This document shows, piece after piece, positions 1-27,147 of a stretch of DNA of 64,000 nt; position 1 is the first letter of the stretch, and the number at the start of each line of letters is the position of its first letter. The stretch comes from Glandiceps talaboti (lineage: Eukaryota > Hemichordata > Enteropneusta > Spengelidae). The notes under the pieces were generated by a model that searched no databases, was not told the origin of the DNA, and worked only from the letters and a program-made list of their open reading frames with translations. Location of the stretch: contig NC_135553.1 in the NCBI RefSeq assembly GCF_964340395.1, positions 439,001-503,000 on the forward strand, read 5' to 3'. The position numbers and the translations under genes are program-made.

Positions 1-216
1 CACCCAAAGTAAGAATGACAGGATATCTATACACTCAAAGTAAGAATGGCAGGATATCTATACACTCAAAGTAAGAATGGCAGGATATCTATACACTCAA
101 AGTAAGAATGGCAGGATATCTATACACTCAAAGTAAGAATGGCAGGATATTTATACACTCAAGTAAGAATGGCAGGATATCTATACACCCAAATTAAGAA
201 TGGCAGGATATTTCTG
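1..216. repeat. 31-bp minisatellite, cut by the window edge
   Basis: About seven tandem copies of a roughly 31-bp unit with core 'aagtaagaatggcaggatat'. Copies differ by single bases or small indels. The array is already running at base 1, so its left end is unknown. It probably lies in an intron of the minus-strand gene whose first exon is at 2711-3020. Confidence 0.9.
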
Positions 217-2710
217 TAAACAAACAATGCCTGTCAGGATATCTAGGTGTACAAAGTAAAAGGTGGTATGGTTTGTCAGCCTTTCGGTTCATTTATTGAT
301 TTTTTGAGAGGAAAACGTTACTGTTAAAATTTTGTTAGACATTACGGTTGACGACCACTATTTGGATAAGGGAGACATTTCCGCGCTTTCGAATGTCAGT
401 GCAGCTTTAACGGCAGTATTAATCAATACTACTGCTATAGAATTTATGAAGCATTTTAATGAAAGAATTGCATACTGGGCAATTCAAATGCATATTTCAA
501 AATGCTAATAACTGAGATTTCTTTTTCCTTTTATTTTGCAGTAAACACGATTAACGACCATTACATGCAAATGCTCTTTATCTACATTGGTGAACAATGT
601 ATGTAAGTAATAACCAGGAGAGGTAAATTGGTAATGGAACTAATAATGAACGCTACTGTGACAGGATGTACCGACAGCACACAAACGTTTCTCAACACGC
701 CACTTTCTTTCAGTCGTTCAGAATGAAAGTGAAATGTTCTAGTTGCGTTTGTGTACTTTTCAAAGTTAACAATAGGGCGTTTATTTACATTATCGAAACT
801 TTGACACACACTCTTAACGGCTCCTTTGATACCGGTAATTCACAACAATCAACTTGGAGAATGGAATAAGAGACTGTTGTATTTCAGCCCTTTATATACA
901 TGACAACGACTATTCACTAACAAATAAGAATTTATGTACAGGTATTCAAAAACTACCCTAAACAACAGCGTGAACTGAAACCGTTACTATGGAAACGCAT
1001 TTCAATTCGCCCGGTGCCTATGATTGGTAGTTGTCAATAAAACTGTAACTATACATATAACGTATAGCTAACATGTAAAATCAGAATGCTTTGACAACAT
1101 GAAGACATTGTATAGATATACAGGGAAACATCGTGCATGTGAGACTACGAGGCAATATAGAGTGTGTATGGCAAGATAGAATCCCAAGGGTAATATAGAG
1201 TATATAAGGCAATACCAAGTCTGCAAGGTAATATAGTATCTGCATGGCAATATAGAATGTGTAGGGCAATGTATAGTCCACACAAGGCAATATATATGTA
1301 ATATTTAGGGCAATTTTATACCAATTAACATACAGTCCAGAGGGCTTTCTGTAGTCTGTAGGGCAATTCAGACTGTAGGACACTATTGGGTAGAGCGACT
1401 GGCAGTTCGCTCTGCAAAATAGAATCTGCAGGGCAAGAGATTTCTAAGAGCATTGATAGTCTGCAAGACAAAATAGAATCTACAGGACAAAAAAATCTGA
1501 AAGGCAACTAACTGACAGTTAATGTTTCAAAATGGAGCGACTGAATTACACTGTCTGAGACGTAATGCCATCTATCAGTCTTGCAACAAGAAGAGGTAGC
1601 CTTTCTTAAGGAAAACTTTTGTGAAAGGACAAACGGTAAACCAAAATGACGAAAGCTTGCGTTGGCTTTGGTGTGTTTCATTACTTTGAAATCATGATTT
1701 AAGTCAGAAATCTCGCGAGACTAACGCGTGTTCAGTGACTTTATATCTGGAATCTCGTGAGACTTGCACGAGTTTATTATGTTCCAGATTTACATGTACT
1801 CAATGACATTGCATGTGCAGGCTTGGAAATTTTGTATGTGTTTGATAACTTTTTAAACACCCATTTTGCAAATTTAAGTCTGGAGATTCGTCACATCTAC
1901 ATTGAGTAAAGATTTTGTCTAATTTTTAAAGTACCAGTTATCTTATTTATATTTGGTGAATGCTTTAAGAAATAGAATTTCTTGTAACTTGAATGATATT
2001 AGATATATTCATCGCAGAGAAAGGAATTTTAATAACCACCCTAGGTATTACAACCCCGGCCTTCACGTATTGTTTATTCACCGGATGAATAACACACTGG
2101 TATAATATTACATAGTCTTATAAAAACGGTCTTGTTGGACAATGGTAAATCTAGTGCTGACAATTGTAGTCTAAATATATGACAAACACTCTGTGCCTAA
2201 AACCGTAACTGTAATTATTGCATGGGTATGGTCGTCTTTCAAATTCAACAACACTATAAAATGACAAACAGACGGTGACAATGTCCATGTGGTATCATAC
2301 TCTAGATTTAGTGATTACTCGGACAAATTGTGAATTGAATGACGTAAACTCGGATAACTTCAAAAGTAAGGTAACGGGAATATAAAAGCCATTACATTTA
2401 ACTACATACTTGTCGATTGTTTTCTTTTCTAGAAAATCGATTAAAATAAAAGTAGTTTTGTCTTTTTAACGACTAAGTAATCGTTTTTTGATATTTACAT
2501 ATAAAAGCGCCAAGTGGAATGTTACAGTGTCACTCTCAAATCTATACCTTCAACTAATGATATTTTGCGTATAACGTTAGCAGGTATTGATGGTATGGTG
2601 TCGCTAAAACTTATCGGTAACGTACCATAAAATGAATGTTAATAAAAAGGGCATCACGCAGCGCCAATAAAAATTAAATTTATATAAAGTATTGGATTGA
2701 TGTTTCATAC
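217..2710. other. non-coding stretch, probable intron of gene A
   Basis: Apart from the degenerate repeat at 1140-1508, I see no exon with convincing coding character. Gene A's first exon ends at 2711 with a splice donor on the minus strand, so this DNA should be its first intron. The paralogous gene B has an 11.6-kb first intron, so the next exon of gene A may well lie left of the window. Confidence 0.5.
1140..1508. repeat. degenerate short tandem repeat
   Basis: A run of badly diverged copies of a roughly 25-bp motif with core 'gggcaatatagaatctg'. Spacing and sequence drift strongly, so this looks like an old, inactive array. Short open frames across it are repeat artefacts. Confidence 0.6.
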
Positions 2711-3020
2711 CTGTGTATGAGGCTGCGTTCAGTTGATAGTCCGTGTCGGCACAAGTTTGGAATAATCCTATGTGACCATTGACGAGAATCTCATTTTTAA
2801 GCATGCCATCGTTATTGATAACATTGGTTTGTCCGTAAGAAGTATTACCCAAGGCATCCGTAACTGGTGATACAGTTGAGGAGACCGGTGGACTAACTGG
2901 TGTGGCTATGCCCACCAGCCAGTATGACGTACCTACGGCCACTGCAGACACAACACACGCCGACACGCATAATACAACCGCTACTGCTGGCAGATGCTGT
3001 AAATGCTTGGCACTTAGCAT
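2711..3020 (-). CDS. first coding exon of a calcium-channel-gamma-like four-TM protein (gene A, partial)
   Basis: Seen: an ATG at 3020-3018 preceded by an in-frame TAG, then 103 codons plus one base ending at a donor (acag|gtatga, GT at 2710-2709). The peptide has a first membrane segment (about residues 10-33) ending in GTSYWLVG. An extracellular loop follows, with one N-x-S sequon (NTS) and the motif GHIGLFQTC, matching the W...GLW..C signature of the claudin/PMP22/CACNG superfamily. It is closely similar to exon 1 of gene B (shared LP-VAVVL and GTSYWLVG-AT), and both end with one leftover base, so they are paralogues. Inference: a gamma/TARP-like or claudin-like membrane protein of the plasma membrane. 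Remaining exons are not in the window. An exact subfamily cannot be given from one exon. Confidence 0.8.
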
Positions 3021-3891
3021 CGCTTTAGTGAAAACAACCAACTATTTCTCTCAGTAAGCATGGTTTTGCACAGACGGGTATTGGAGTCAATTTGCAATAT
3101 CTAAGAGTTGGTAACAGTCAGAGACACATTGTTGGTAATTCGTTGAGAATCCATCTTTGGGTTGTCACTGTAGGTGAAATGAATGAACCGGTAAGGTTTG
3201 AACATGAAGTATACTGATCACTCAATACACAAATGATCGCCACGTGACGTAATGGTTATTAGGTCTGTACGATACAGATATATTATTCATGACACGTATT
3301 TCGATAAGGAAGGGCCAAAGCTTCTGTCGCTGTTATACTGCCATTCTATAGGTTGATTCGTCACGGTTCATGAATATTTGAAATTGACGTATATATATCC
3401 ATAAACATAATGCTCCAACGTTGTCAAGGTAACGCGTCGTGTAAGGATCTTTACACACAAAAAAGTTTCTTTTATATGGCATTCGACCGAACTGCGTTAG
3501 TATTTACAGTACCTTGGGAAAGGTTCAATTAATACTCATCAATTAAAAAGGGCGTGTTGGAGGGCATGGAAAATACTGTCCTTCCACTCTTCTTCTGCCT
3601 CACAAATAGCGCCCTCTTTTGGATATTTCGTATGTTAGCTAATTTGACACAATTTACCGTGAAATGACATTTTTTTCGTCAAGAAATCCATACTTCTCAT
3701 CGTTAAATACGTCACCGTTGAAAGCTAAACAGCAAATGACATATTTCTTTCATCTGACAGAAAAACACTTTGCCTTACGAACTAGCTAACGCAGTGCGGA
3801 AATTGCCGTTAGTCAGCGTTTCATTATAATTTTGTGTTGCTAAAAGCTTGGATTTTCATTAGTACGTCCTTGGTTTAAAACATCTGAACTC

Positions 3892-4038
3892 TAATAGAGA
3901 CTTACATCAACTACATGTTCTAGAGGCTAGGCCAATGATTGTTAAAGTCTCATAGAGACTTGAACTACATGTTCTAAGCCAATGATTGTAAAGGTCTCAT
4001 AGAGACTTGAACTACATATTCTAAGCCAATTACTGTAA
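3892..4038. repeat. 47-bp triplicate
   Basis: Three tandem copies of a unit containing 'agagacttgaactacatg' and 'aagccaatgattgtaaag'. The second and third copies are nearly identical; the first has insertions. Confidence 0.8.
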
Positions 4039-4548
4039 ACAAAGGTAAAGGTTAATCTATAGCTTTCAAGTTATTATTCAAATTACGTTTAACAACGGAA
4101 ACACAATTGATACGTTTTTATTTCTAATGGCCCCTATGCCATTTTGAAGCCAAGGACAAGTCGTATAGAAGCAATTTACAGTCAAAGCGCAGTGTGATTA
4201 AATGGCCATTGACATGTTCACTACTTGAAGAAGTAATTCAACTTGACCTTTAAAAAACCCAATGCCAATTGAAAAATATGAGGCATTCATGTTAAATGAC
4301 TGACAGTTAGTGTGGCTTTTGGTGACGATTGTTTTTAAAAGAGTTGAAGTGATAGAGGGAGAATTGTGAAGAAAAATACACATCATCGTTTTGATATTTT
4401 TTTCAGAAACAACGACAATGACAACGACATCTGCTGACTGCGCAAAGTTGGCTTCCCAAATGAATTAAGATTCGAAAATTAAATGCTAGGGCTCTGGTGA
4501 TCGCCTTCAACATCATCGGTCCTTGACAAGCTATCATCTATCCACCCT

Positions 4549-4640
4549 TACATGCATACATACATACATACATACATACATACATACATACATACATACA
4601 TGCATGCATGCATGCATGCATGCATACATACATACATACA

Positions 4641-4672
<32 letters not shown>

Positions 4673-4780
4673 CACACAGACATGCATGCATACATACATA
4701 CATACATACATACATACATACATACATACATACATACATACATACATACATACATACATACATACATACATACATACATG
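4549..4780. repeat. (CATA)n/(CATG)n microsatellite
   Basis: A compound tetranucleotide array of CATA with two interruptions of CATG and one of 'tacacacagacatg'. Long open frames here on both strands (Thr-Tyr-Ile-His and Met-Tyr-Val-Cys periodic peptides) are repeat artefacts. Confidence 0.95.
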
Positions 4781-5237
4781 ATGGTCTTATTTGATTGGTT
4801 GATTACACTATGACCTCACACATGTAATTCGTTGTGTATTCTGTTGACTATTCTTCTTAGGAGGGTACATATTTAAAAAAAAAAATGTCTTATAGTTTTA
4901 ATGACATTTACTGCACCATTTCATTCTTTACTATCATTTTCATCAAAAAATACATTATAGAAAGTTGAAATATCAACGGTCGTCACGGTGACGTATAAAT
5001 TGGTTGAACTGTGAATGTGTACATAATAGTCACTTTGTATTTGATTATACACAGACATGCCATGTTATTACACTTAACGTTTCACAGTGCAATATAAAAC
5101 ACAATTAACCACGTAATGTACCAGTTATTATAACTGGTAATATTGATTTGTGATGACCGTCTCTCCGATTTTGCCAAGCTATTGCGTACGACCATTAGCA
5201 CTATACATGTAGTTATGTAGCGACTATAATCATTAAA

Positions 5238-5300
5238 GGCCCAGTTCGGATTAAGAATGACATTTAGGTGTCTGGCAGAAGTATAGATTCTGAAAACAAT
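5238..5300. repeat. dispersed repeat copy 1
   Basis: Similar to 24069-24116. The shared core is 'agttcggatta' followed by 'aca-ttta', with further matches on both sides, including 'aaaacaatt'. Function unknown. Confidence 0.45.
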
Positions 5301-5715
5301 TAGTCCAGAACAAAACAATCGTCATATGTATTCCCTATGGCTCCACTGGCAAGATAATACTTACATGTAAATGCACGAACTCTATGATTATCTAGGCTGT
5401 ACCCTCAATAATGTTTTCCAAGGTGTTTGTGAAAACACATTACAAAAAATGAATGCATTCCAGAGTTGAAACACTGTATAATCATTCACATACAAATGCG
5501 ATGGCTGAGATCTGCTAATGGTATCCATAACATCAGATTACTTGCCACACCTAGTACCTATACATCTAAGAGAAAAGGGGGTTGGTGTGGGAGAGGATGA
5601 AGATGTCATTTTTGTCGCTATATCACCTTGCTTTACTATAGGGATGCTGAAGATGAGAATGCCAAAGTGCAACTTCAGAACACCAGCCGCTAGAGCCAGT
5701 TAAAGTCATAGTTGA

Positions 5716-6300
5716 CACCCAGTGTTCCCACCTCACGCCATACTTACTACCCAGTGTTCCCACATCAAGCCATGTACTTAGCACCCGGTGTTCCCACATC
5801 ACATCATACTTAGCACCCAGTGTTCCCTTATGAAGCCATACATAGCACCCAGTGTTCCCTCAGCAAGCCTTCCTTAGCACCCAGCGTCCCCTCAGCAAGC
5901 CTTCCTTAGCACCCAGTGTTCCCTCAGCAAGCCTTCCTTAGCACCCAGTGTTCCCTCAGCAAGCCTTACTTTGCACCCAGTGTTCCCTCATAAAGCCACA
6001 CATAGCACCCAGTGTTCCCACAGCAAGCCATACATAGCACCCAGTGTTCCCACAGCAAGCCTTCCTTAGCACCCAGTGTTCCCTCAGCAAACCATTCTTA
6101 GCACCCAGTGTTCCCACAGCAAGCCTTCCTTAGCACCCAGCGTTCCCTCAGCAAGCCTTCCTTAGCACCCAGTTTTTCCTCAGCAAGCCTTACTTAGCAC
6201 CCAGTGTTCCCTCAGCAAGCCTTCCTTAGCACCCAGTGTTCCCTCATGAAGCCACACATAGCACTCAGTGTTCCCACAGCAAGCCTTACTTAGCAACCTA
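5716..6300. repeat. 32-bp minisatellite
   Basis: About 18 copies of a 32-bp unit with core 'agcacccagtgttccctcag' followed by 'caagccttcctt'. Copies vary at a few positions, with early copies the most diverged. Confidence 0.92.
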
Positions 6301-7613
6301 ACCATGGTCCAATGTGTATCAAACACCCAGTATTCCTTTACTCCACCGTACCATATGTTTCAGGTCGACTTAATAGGTTGTCGTATATTTGAATTAAAAA
6401 TCTTTATAAAAGATTTAAATTGTGAGCCAAGATTGAAATATTAATAATAGGCAGACAAACTAGATCAACAAGGCAGTGTCGGCAACGGAAACGTGAATTG
6501 TAGGAATGTCATCTTATGCAAGTGAAGAAATGGCAAGAAAATTGACATAAAAATAAATTTTACGTAGAAATGTAAATATGATCACAACAGCTGGAATGTT
6601 GAAATTACAAGAAGATATTGTGCATCATTTTACCCCTTTCGGGTACGTCGTACGAAAACTAGAAGGAGATATACTCCACAGGAAATATTATTAAAGTTTG
6701 ATATTGCCACAGGCTGTAGAAATTCTATAAATAGGTTAGAAAATAAATTGTTAAATTCATATTTTTGTATCGTACTATAGTGCAAAATGTAAAGGCAGTG
6801 TTGGATGGAAACATATGTCGTATTCTGTTATTGATTCCTTGCTTGTTTTATAGTAGTGCACGATGTATATTATTTTGAAATCTAATACCTAGTCGAATGA
6901 GATGAATCGGTTCTTTAAAGCACACATTAAATTGCTATATTTTGTTAGCCTAGGGCATATGTCAATTTGTGTAGAGAGTGTAACTGCTTCGACATGGTAT
7001 GTCAATACATGGTAAGTGTACCACACGCTTGTTCTCTGTGCATCAACCTAGCATTCCAATAGAGAAATCAATATTGTGCTCTAATCAAGCCATTGTCTCT
7101 TTTCTTGAATATTATCGGTTGGTACAAATGTAATTTGCTATAAAGTGCTCTCTGTACGCCTCTTAAAGTAGATTTTCTTAAAGATACGTTCGAAGATATT
7201 ATGTGTTGATAAAGCTGGTGTGAATCACTATAATATCTATGAAATTTCACTTTGTTTATTGACCTATCAAAAGCAGGCTTGTTAGCAGGGGCGGTATTTC
7301 CATTGCATCACATGTGACGTGTGATAGAATGAAAGCAATAAACGTACTGCAAGGATAAAGCTTACTTCATGCATAATTTAATCAATACAGCTGAATGAAT
7401 GGACTAATGGTGTTTTCTTTACAGAAGGCTTTCAGTACGACTAGTTTAGAACCTAGTATTTATTCGAACATATATGTTCCCGTTAAGATGAAGACTCATA
7501 TGTGCATATTACAATTTAATTACAATTTTGCACTAGTACTACATATAACTACTTGAATGAAGGTTTGTTTTCACTTCAAACCTACAGGCACAATAATTAG
7601 ACAATTAGCATTA

Positions 7614-7625
7614 CCCCCCCCCCCA

Positions 7626-7690
<65 letters not shown>
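7614..7690. repeat. poly-C followed by (CA)n
   Basis: Nine Cs, then about 35 CA dinucleotides. Peptides such as poly-His-Thr or poly-Cys-Val here are artefacts. Confidence 0.95.
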
Positions 7691-8360
7691 ATATTCATCA
7701 AAACGTTTTATTGCAATACAAAGACCATATTTCAATATAAACATAATTCTGTGTCCTCCAAGTTTGGCTGTTAAACTCCGTTTACAAACAAAATGTATCT
7801 TCATGATTTTATAACAACCTTAAATATCCAGAGATTGTACCTACATCTAGCTATAAGTTTACCTGCAGATGAAATTAACGAAAGCTTCCCGGATATTCTT
7901 TAAACATTAACTGTTGCATGCTCCAATGGAAAAGTCTGAAAAGTCTCACACTATAATCACAACATCAAGATACTGAAAATCTGGACGTCTTAGAATATCT
8001 CTAGGCAATCTTCATTGATTGTACTGTTTTCAGTGATTATATTACCAAATGTGTTCATTCCCCTAATTTCACTTTGTATGTCAAGTTGTAAATGACGCCC
8101 TCTAAGCTACTTGGTGAATTCTCTTGTTCTACGTATTTTGTTAGTATTCCCCATGATTTTTGTAAGTCCCCACACTGCATGAACTTAACACTGATACTAG
8201 TATATAGAATACCTGGTAAGTGCCACTGTTGTTATATTTCATCCGCTGTGTAGATACTGCGTATTGTGAACTACATACTCACTTGATCAGCCATGAAATG
8301 TTTTTTGGCTGTAAATAACACTGTTGATGTTTGTGTTTGTTCAACTGAATATATGCGTGC

Positions 8361-8456
8361 ACATACATACATACATACATACATACATACATACATACAT
8401 ACATACATACATACATACATACATACATACATACATACATACATACATACATACAG

Positions 8457-8530
<74 letters not shown>
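8361..8530. repeat. (ATAC)n joined to (AC)n
   Basis: About 23 ATAC units pass through 'agaac' into about 35 AC units. A 119-residue minus-strand frame across it is an artefact of the repeat. Confidence 0.95.
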
Positions 8531-8531
<1 letters not shown>

Positions 8532-10115
8532 CGCGACCGAGTCATGTTCTGTAGTGATTGGAATAACAATGTATTTTAACAAGAATTTATACACATATGC
8601 ATAATCAAGAGTTAATAATTTATTAGTCACCTTGCAATATTTAGGAAGTTTATTGGTCTCATTATAAGTAACAGAGAGTGCAAGGTCATGCCAGGGTCAC
8701 TTCTCCTTGCCTCCTTTCAATTTCGTCGCTTCGATCATAATAGCCGCAGTCATGGATTGCTTACATGTATTATAGTTTTAGATTATCAGCTAGGTTTGAA
8801 TACCATAAATATATTCACTTTCATTGTACAGTTACAGATTTTCTTATTTTATGTTACATATTTTGTTGAGTCGAGAGCGTTGTTTGTAAAGATACGCCTC
8901 CGTACAAAACACACTTAAAGTGTAGTAAAAATAAAGTCTAATAGAATCTCCAAATTCTGTTTAATAATAATCACTGTTTTTCTTTCACAGTCTGATATGT
9001 AATGGATGTATCTCCCCATATACATCCCATATACATCCATGGTTATGGGACGATCATATTCTTTTCTGTAGTCTATACTGTACTTTTTAAGTCAACGTCA
9101 GCGGTATTGCGCCACCGACGTCATAATTGGGAATACATACTAGTATTTGTCGTATCTTTACATCAATATATTACTTTCATGTCGCAAATTACCCTTAAAT
9201 TGAATTATAGCAGATGTCTTATAATTAATCTGTGACATTAGCAAGATATATTTGACGCTAATATTAGTTTCTTAATGTAATTTATCATTTGGAATCTCAG
9301 CTAAGGATAAACTTAAAAGCTCAAGTAGACGTAGCAGGCTAATACTTTCTACCTGTTTTTTATATATATTTCCTACTAATGGTAGGTTGGATTGCCTAGT
9401 GATCAGCATCATACAACTTCAAGATTTATCTTAAAATGTACAATGTGTCCTAACCCTTTATTTGCACTGTTTACACACGGTCGTCAAGTCAATGTTCACG
9501 ATAACACCAACGATTTCATTCAGGTCATAAGAATTCTTGAAATGTAATTCCGGTAAAGGTTTGATGTACTTTGCTAACAAGCAAAACATGAATGAGAAAT
9601 GGCAAAACGTTAACCCCCTGAAGCGTTTAATGTTCGCCGTTTGGCTGTAAAGTAGGCCCATCAATGTATGATATATTAATTACATTTATATTCAGCACGG
9701 GGTAAATTGTGAAAAAAATGTTTTATTCAAATCCTACGTATTGACAAGTGTTGATTTAGCAGTATGTGTAATTAATTAGCGTAGCTACATGCCAGCAATC
9801 AATCAATATGTCTACATTTCAACAACAATGAAAAAGACCCAATTCCATCTGGTTTTTGTATTCAGTTACTAAAGAAGTAATCATAACGTAATTTCAGACA
9901 TTGCCGCCTTCAAACATTGACAAGCACTTCTATAGAATTACAAATATGAACAGATGTGTAGCAACAGTCAGTTTTGTTGTGAAAGTTTAAAAGTCTATAT
10001 ATATACGGGGGACGTTTGAGTCAGAACGCACAGTTGTATGCATAAGGAGATGCATAGTGACGTATGTAATCGACTAAGGAGGCCTCAAGTGTTTACAAGG
10101 GGAGAGGGCCGGGGG

Positions 10116-10138
10116 AAATAATAATAATAATAATAATT
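10116..10138. repeat. (AAT)n microsatellite
   Basis: About seven AAT triplets next to the left end of the inverted-repeat segment. Confidence 0.9.
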
Positions 10139-10518
10139 TATTTTCACCATAATAATAAGTATTTACATTTCATAAAATGTAACTAAGTATAATTGGTGGG
10201 GACCATGAAATATAGTTCAGCAGAACTAATCTTCCTTCATGGCCCAAACAAATTATATGAAATAAATCATTTTATACAATGAAGATATGTAGAGTTGCAA
10301 AAATGATATACATGTAGAACAAAATAAGTGCATACTCTAATACCTCATACATAAAGAAATAACTCCAAAAAAATACAATTTGATAGGAAAACAAAGCAAC
10401 AAAGAAAACAATAATCTAGGAATGGGGAATGGGGGGGGGTGTTACTTTTTACAAATCGTGTTAACTAACATTACATTCTGTTGGGGTTTTTGGGTTCCAC
10501 ATCCCATTGTTAACATTC

Positions 10519-10543
10519 GGGTTAGGGTTAGGATTAGGGTTAG
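10519..10543 (+). repeat. short interstitial telomere-like tract
   Basis: Four TTAGGG-type hexamers in a row, one with a G-to-A change. TTAGGG is the ancestral metazoan telomere repeat. The tract is too short to imply a chromosome fusion. Confidence 0.8.
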
Positions 10544-11495
10544 ATACCATGATACCTGCCTGTATCAGTCAAATTGCAGCTGACAACCGTGTAATTGATT
10601 AAGTGTCAGTTATGGTGTGAGGGGAGGAGTGGGTCTCACAGGTGTAAAATGGAAACAGTTGGGTTAGATACGAGGGATATTGTTGTGGATATGTTGACCT
10701 CGGTCCCAACAATGTCGGGAGTGTGCAATTTAATCGTTGGGAGTTGTGGCCTTCAGCTTAGCCAAGAGATACAAACATAGGTATTCATTATTGCAGTTCC
10801 ACCTTCACACACATCCACATGGCTGTAGTAGTGGGAAATAACCATTGCCTTTAAAATTTTCAACATGGTGGCATCGGTCGGAGTTAGTCCTTACCATTGA
10901 TTCCGGAACTCGTGTGCTTTTTACATTTCTGACACATCGTCGTCAACCACAGTCTCTTTTACGGCACAGTCCAAGACGAACCGCCGAGCTTGTTTGTGAG
11001 AATGTTCTGACAGCATTTTAACCCACGTTTTGAACTACTTTAACAGAGGGAGGGTCATCTTTTAGAGGAGGAAAATTGAGGGAGGGCCACTTTTTAGCAC
11101 GACGGAATCGGGGGAGGTTCACATTCTACGGTACAGCCCGAGCCTGATTCCCGGCCCTCCCCCTTGTAATTACTGAAGGCTCCCTAATGTATGGCCATGT
11201 ATAGTTTGCTACGCCTGCAACTGTTGAGAAAACAATAAACTTACGCCCAGTGAGCTTTGCGATCATTCCATTGGTGATTACTCTGAGGGAGATACGCAAC
11301 ATCTCGTACATAGTGGAAGGATAGGACCTGCTAACTGCTGACAATAACCACTCTGAGGAAGTTACTGACTCTGAGGCTAAGATATCATGTGACCAACTAA
11401 AGCATCGGTGAACTAACGGCATGGACAGGACAATATCATCAGAGGGAGATGTAACTGTTGATAGCATTAGACTAACACAGCGACACAGAGGAGAC

Positions 11496-25876
<14,381 letters not shown>

Positions 25877-27147
25877 TTGCCCACTGTACTTGTGTTACTT
25901 ATAGATTTGAAATACATCATTCACAGTATCAATGGTTACAAGTAGAGAATTTATCCCCAATTCCGTTGTTCTCGTCATGTTCTACAGTCACTTGTGTGAA
26001 TTCATGGCTCTCCTGGTACAAACTAATTGTATAATTAACTAATTTAGAATATTGAGAAAACATCGTTCGTCCCCTGTAAAGGGGACATTCCTTTCTGTCA
26101 CATACACATGAGACTATGTTTTTTTCTAAAATACTTAGTACTTTGATAATTACACAATTATTTTGTACAATGACATCAACTACTCTTAGTTAGTAATATG
26201 CTTGGTCAAGCCAATATGACCTCTTACTGATTAAACCTCATCAGTATCCCACAAAATGTACAATATGCTGATAAATGATTCAAACAAGTAAGGAAAAATA
26301 GCGCAATATTACAACTACTGGGACTTTAAAGTTGAAGTGTACTACTGACCTAAAATTGTAATCCTAGGAGTTACGTTACATAAAGGTGACCAAAACAATC
26401 ACACGCCTTGATATGGTTAACTAACAAATATAATTTTAAGATAGATATAAATTTAAAATAATAATTACATATTAAAAATCACATATTTATATTCATAAAT
26501 AGATAAATAACACATTCGTCGTTATATTCTAAAAAGGCACATACATACACATATATAAGTAATGTATGTGTCATATATATACATATCTATATCCGTCACC
26601 GTTATTGAAACCTTGCTTTTATTCCATAGCTTATCCTGAGTTATATCATGTGTGAATTCTGAAGGAAAAACTACATAAAATGTGTTTACTGCAGTTACAC
26701 TATTAAAACAGTTTGTAAAATGCTCATTTTCACTGGACAGACATACCATCATTAAAACATTTTTGAAAGGGACACAGTCTGCAACTTTGTAGTATTCGGT
26801 AGTTACTCTTGTTGTACATTTATTACAATAGTCTTAGTAATAAGACATACTGAACTATTTGCATATCTATATGCAAATGAGCGAGCGATCGTTCCATGTA
26901 CACAAAACCGAATGTACGTGTAGTTGTATTATTATGAACATAAGAGTATGTAATTATAAGATAATCTCATTAAGCGTAACTCCCAGTGTTGGTACTTGTA
27001 CTCTGGGTATTTAAAACTTGAGTGCTTTGGGTGTTTTCATTGCACTTTCCTCGCTTCGTTCCTGAAAGTATGACTCAAAGAAAAATGTGAGCAGTCGTGC
27101 AATTACCCGAGAGGGCAACACAGGCACTCACGCGTCACGGGCTTCTG

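Larger units (their letters stand above)
10074..11188. mobile_element. 1.1-kb segment bounded by inverted repeats (candidate non-autonomous DNA element)
   Basis: Seen: the left end reads 'aaggaggcctcaagtg' then 'tttacaaggggagagggccg'. The reverse complement of the right end reads 'agggagccttcagtaa' then 'ttacaagggggagggccggg'. The two ends align over roughly 40 bp with a few indels. Between them are an (AAT)n tract, a telomere-like (TTAGGG) stretch, and a repeated 'gagggagggycayyttttta' motif near the right end. No transposase frame is visible. Inference: a non-autonomous inverted-repeat transposon, or two opposed copies of one dispersed repeat. The right end lies about 310 bp before the start codon of gene B, so it may have supplied promoter sequence. 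Confidence 0.5.
3021..11495. other. spacer between head-to-head paralogues
   Basis: About 8.5 kb separates the start codons of genes A and B. It holds a 47-bp triplicate (3892), tetranucleotide and dinucleotide microsatellites (4549, 7617, 8361), a 32-bp minisatellite (5716), and a 1.1-kb segment bounded by inverted repeats (10074-11188). No further gene is supported. Both promoters must lie here, but I see no clear TATA box or other core element I can assign. Confidence 0.6.

Noticed and set aside
1-216. CRISPR-like array of direct repeats
   Set aside because: The units are contiguous with no unique spacers, and the DNA is clearly from an animal; the same holds for all other arrays here.
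2604-2710. Continuation of gene A exon 1 past the donor, including a YWRC peptide that recalls the WRC of gene B exon 2
   Set aside because: There is no acceptor before it, and an intron would be under 50 bp. The match is three residues and probably chance.
4523-4813. Open frames rich in Thr-Tyr-Ile-His or Met-Tyr-Val-Cys
   Set aside because: Microsatellite artefacts; the same applies to frames at 7557-7814, 8271-8630, 14117-14561, 16148-16471, 24153-24525, 29079-30142, 31894-32127, 40435-40747 and 47784-48326.
11421-11495. Upstream ATG giving a 25-residue longer gene B protein
   Set aside because: Not impossible, but the paralogue starts at the position matching 11496, and the extra segment is hydrophilic with no family counterpart.
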